Below are positions 61,210 to 64,000 of a stretch of DNA of 64,000 bases, piece by piece. The position numbers and the translations under genes are program-made. The notes beneath the pieces are model-generated. The model did not search any database and was not told the DNA's origin. It saw only the letters and a program-made list of their open reading frames with translations. Source of the stretch: Cycas panzhihuaensis (Eukaryota > Cycadophyta); NCBI GenBank assembly GCA_023213395.1, contig CM041465.1, positions 10,540,001 through 10,604,000 on the forward strand, given 5' to 3'. The first letter of the stretch is position 1; each line of letters begins with the position of its first letter.

Positions 61210-62180
61210 AGGAATGGGAAGTAGGAGGAGTGATGGGCCCATAATGATTAATGCACCACTCAATATAATCAAGAGACTCTTTGGAAGAGTCATAAGACAT
61301 CCTCCTATGTCATGGAATAGGAGGCTCTCTATCTGCATCATCCAAGGAAGATGATAAGGTGTAGGAGGTGGATGACAAAGGATCTTGGGAAGTCATGCAT
61401 GACATAGGAGTGACTATATTTGGAACGACAGGAGTACTAGGATCCTTTATAAAGGTTCTAGTTTAGGACTCAAAACTATATGGATGATGAAGCAAGTGAT
61501 TCCTATGGGTGTTCAGGAGGGATATGGGACAAGGAGGCTCCTCATCCTCATCGTCAGACTCATGGTCACTTAGAACGATGAGGTACCCATAACTCCCTAA
61601 ACCAATAGGGCCAAAGCAGATAAGGTTGGAAGAGGAAGGGGAGGCCTCTTCCTCAAGTATGGAGGTGATATGGATACCAATCATATAGGTGGAAGCATGG
61701 GTAGATGGGCCCTTACTGCCCTTCACTAGGTCACAAGCCACTTAACGAGATTGATACAATGGTTTAATGGGATGGGGCTCCCATGAAACAATTTTCATTC
61801 ATCCTTTATGGATGATTTTTAGTTGTCCCTAATAGGATGAGCACACAGCTCCTATATAGTTAAGCAATGGGCATCCCAGTAAGAGATTGTAGTCCACATC
61901 CACATTGAGGACCACTACATCTACGAGGATGGTTTTATCATGAAGAGTAAGGGGAATGGAAAGTGATCCCAAAGGTATCTTTATGCTACTGTCATAGCCT
62001 TGGGAACACCATGGAACTGGCTTAAGAGTTGTTATGCCTAACTTTTGTACAATGCATAATGGAATGACATTAATAGAAGAACCATTATCTACAATAGTCC
62101 TTCTAAGGGTATATTCTAGAGTATTTATAGAAATGGTGAGAGGATAATACCATTAGCATTCCCTTTGACTCACAAGGGGA
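61210..62180 (-). pseudogene. Tat-2 protease and linker
   Basis: The minus strand reads RRTIVDNGSSINVIPLCIVQ (about 62050-62110, active-site Asp) and VDVDYNLLLGCPLLNYIGA (about 61840-61900). An open part at 61741-61463 has FGPIGLGSYGYL and an acidic stretch matching Tat-1 7090-7310. The linker is cut at 61209 by the nested gypsy and resumes at 54674. Confidence 0.82.
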
Positions 62181-64000
62181 GGTCGTTAAGGTTAAAGAGT
62201 GGATGGGCTTCCAACTTAGGGTAGCACTCAAAGAGTGGATGAGTGTATCTACTAGACCCAAAGCCTCTAAGAGGAAAGTATATTACTCAGGACAACTCTA
62301 CAAGACGTCTATCATAGACATCCTGGCAGCCACGGCGTAGAGCTCATCTATGATCAAGAAGAACTTCCCTTTCCCAGTGGGTTGGGGAAGTTCCCTTGAG
62401 AAATCATAGTGGCTCAGATGAACAAGAATAGTCTTAAGGAGTGGAGGAATTTTGAAATACTAGTTATCCATAGAAAAATTTAGCTGAGAGGAGGAGGAAG
62501 CCCCTATGGCCTCTTTAACTGCTTGAGACCTAATGAGAGTATATAAAGGGATAGTCTCAAGCATTTGGATGACTCTCTTTCCTTTATTATAACATTGAGA
62601 TAATGAAGAGGTTTGTTAGCGAGAACCAAGAGGAGAGGAAGAAATTCTTACCCCTTTTCCTTTTGCTTGCATGGAAGAAGGGTTAGGAGATCACCTTCTA
62701 TTTTAGTTCCCCCTATTCTAGGTATGTTAGTCTCATTCCCCATGTTTAGGGAAGGGATCCCTATGGATAGGTTGGTCTAAGTTAGGCTTACATGCCTATC
62801 TAGGAGAGGAGTCACACATTGGGGTAAGCTTTGGGTGCTACACCGGATGAGTCCTCATGGAAGCACTCACCATGGATGAAACACCACTTCTTATCAAAGG
62901 AAGGTTTAGTCTTCCTAGTTTGGGATGAGTGGGTGTTTCCATTCTTAGGAGGTGTGGCTTGAGAGGATTAGTGGATAGGTCTATGGGAGTATGAAGGTGG
63001 AGAAGGATTTTAGAGCTTAATCTCCTTCATCATACATTTAAAGGAATATATAACAGAAGTCAAAGGATCAAAGATCTTCTTTGTTGAATGGGTAGAAGAC
63101 TTTTGAGGTTGTTGGGGTCTTAAGTCATGTGATGGAGGGGGTTCCTCTTGTCATTGTGATAGTTTAAGAGGTTTCTTGAGACCTTCTTAGATCTCAATGG
63201 CCTTAAGTACCAAGCATTTAACTATGGTAGAGTCACATGTTATTGCCCCTATTTTGAGGACTTCAATATGGACCTCAAGATGGTGGGCATTCATGAAGAT
63301 ATCCCTCTTCAACTCCTTAGGTAATGTGGTCTTTATAGAGTAAAGAAGGTTGTTAAAGCATCTCACAAAGTCACAGTTCTTTTCCTTGTAACCTTGTTTA
63401 TATGAGAGTAGAGCTTTCATTCCACTCTTGAAAGGATGAGCTATGTCAAAGTAGTTGATGAATTCATCTACAAGCTATAAGAATTAATGGATAGAGTGGG
63501 CAGGGAGGCGGTAAAACTATTTTAGGGTATCTCCCTACAAGGAACATGGAAAGAGCTTCATCAAAATGTGGTCATAGGCCTAATAATTGATGCATGCCAT
63601 AAAGAAGTTCCTGAAATGCTTAGTTAGTTCTTGTGACAAGGTCCCATCGAATCTGGGTACCTCAGGGGGATGAGGCAGCAAGTTCATCCTTAGTACCTCA
63701 ATAGATAAAGGGGTCGACCTATAGTCAACAAAGGGTCAAACCCTTGGTTGAGTTGATGGATCAATGAAAGAAGAAAGAAGAGGTGGGTGTGGATACCTAA
63801 TTCCCCTTTGAGAGGTTTGGCTATAAGACGGATAGGGATTGCCCCCCACCTGATGGGAAGTAACCACTCCCATATGAGAGGGAGCTAAAAAGGAGGTGAA
63901 TGGGAAAGAGGGGCCTACTCCCCCTTAAGGATATACCCCTTGTTAAGAGGGGACTTGAGGAAAAAATCCCTCAGGAGGGGCCAACCCTCCTTGAAAAGGC
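62181..64000 (-). pseudogene. Tat-2 gag
   Basis: 63420-63187 is an open core fragment (FVRCFNNLLYSIKTTLPKEL, then HHLEVHIEVLKIGAITCDS) close to Tat-1 gag 5400-5640. The knuckle KKWCFIHGECFHED is near 62870-62920. The last Cys is not in register. The proline-rich N-terminal part continues past 63720 to the window end. 62181-62700 corresponds to Tat-1 6300-6700 and is broken by stops. Confidence 0.8.

Larger units (their letters stand above)
44549..64000 (-). mobile_element. Tat-2: decayed relative of Tat-1, with its own nested insertion
   Basis: Minus-strand order: gag (63700 and beyond to 62700), protease and linker (62180-61210), [gypsy insertion 61204-54675], linker end, RT, RNase H, integrase (54370-51640), antisense PMD on the plus strand (49880-50650), palindromes, second RNase H (48650-48380), polypurine tract, 3' LTR (47749-44549). 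The 5' LTR and primer site are beyond the window. It keeps the RT, RNase H and integrase core that Tat-1 lost. It is far richer in A+T than Tat-1 and has many stops. Confidence 0.85.

Noticed and set aside
1-64000. CRISPR arrays, prokaryotic operons, rRNA or host protein genes
   Set aside because: No regularly spaced identical repeats, ribosome-binding-site-led gene chains or rRNA motifs were seen. All recognisable coding sequence belongs to retrotransposons or to the PMD gene carried by them.

Overview
This is a stretch of plant nuclear heterochromatin made almost entirely of nested, decaying retrotransposons. The evidence is Ty1/copia and Ty3/gypsy elements with plant-type primer sites, a plant LINE with an RNase H tail, a plant mobile domain (PMD) sequence, and no recognisable host gene, rRNA or tRNA. 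The species cannot be named from the sequence. Long, old, intercalated insertions suggest a large-genome seed plant, but that is inference. No bacterial operons, CRISPR arrays or viral genomes are seen.

Layout. (1) 1-20721: a minus-strand Ty1/copia element. Its 3' LTR is cut by the window start and its pol is split between reverse transcriptase (RT) and RNase H. (2) 1206-15453: the GC-rich, fairly young plus-strand Ty3/gypsy element that split it (Tat-1). It has two 2561-base LTRs and a 5-base target duplication that can be reconstructed. (3) 20722-24742: 5' part of a minus-strand gypsy (chromovirus A), itself split by the copia element. (4) 25990-about 32060: a minus-strand LINE containing a 1.1 kb tandem duplication. 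(5) About 32061-37690: a second, more complete copy of the same chromovirus family (B). (6) 37691-42431: AT-rich sequence with no gene seen, ending in what is probably an LTR. (7) 42432-44548: plus-strand gag relic related to Tat-1. (8) 44549 to beyond 64000: minus-strand element of the Tat-1 family (Tat-2), interrupted at 54675-61204 by (9) a third type of gypsy with both LTRs and a near-perfect target duplication.

The most interesting content is shared by Tat-1 and Tat-2. Both have gag, protease, RT/RNase H/integrase remnants, then a PMD-like gene on the opposite strand, then a second RNase H of archaeal-like type on the sense strand just before the 3' LTR. Between the antisense PMD gene and the second RNase H lies a cluster of palindromes. 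The main palindrome sits at the same collinear place in both copies with a GTAC centre, but its arms differ in sequence between copies while remaining self-complementary. A TATATAAG box on the PMD-coding strand lies upstream of it in both copies. This looks like an antisense transcription unit carried inside a retrotransposon lineage.

All calls come from reading the sequence and recognising motifs. No alignment program or database search was run. Domain edges in decayed regions are approximate. Many open frames here start with TTG or GTG and are fragments of formerly longer polyproteins.
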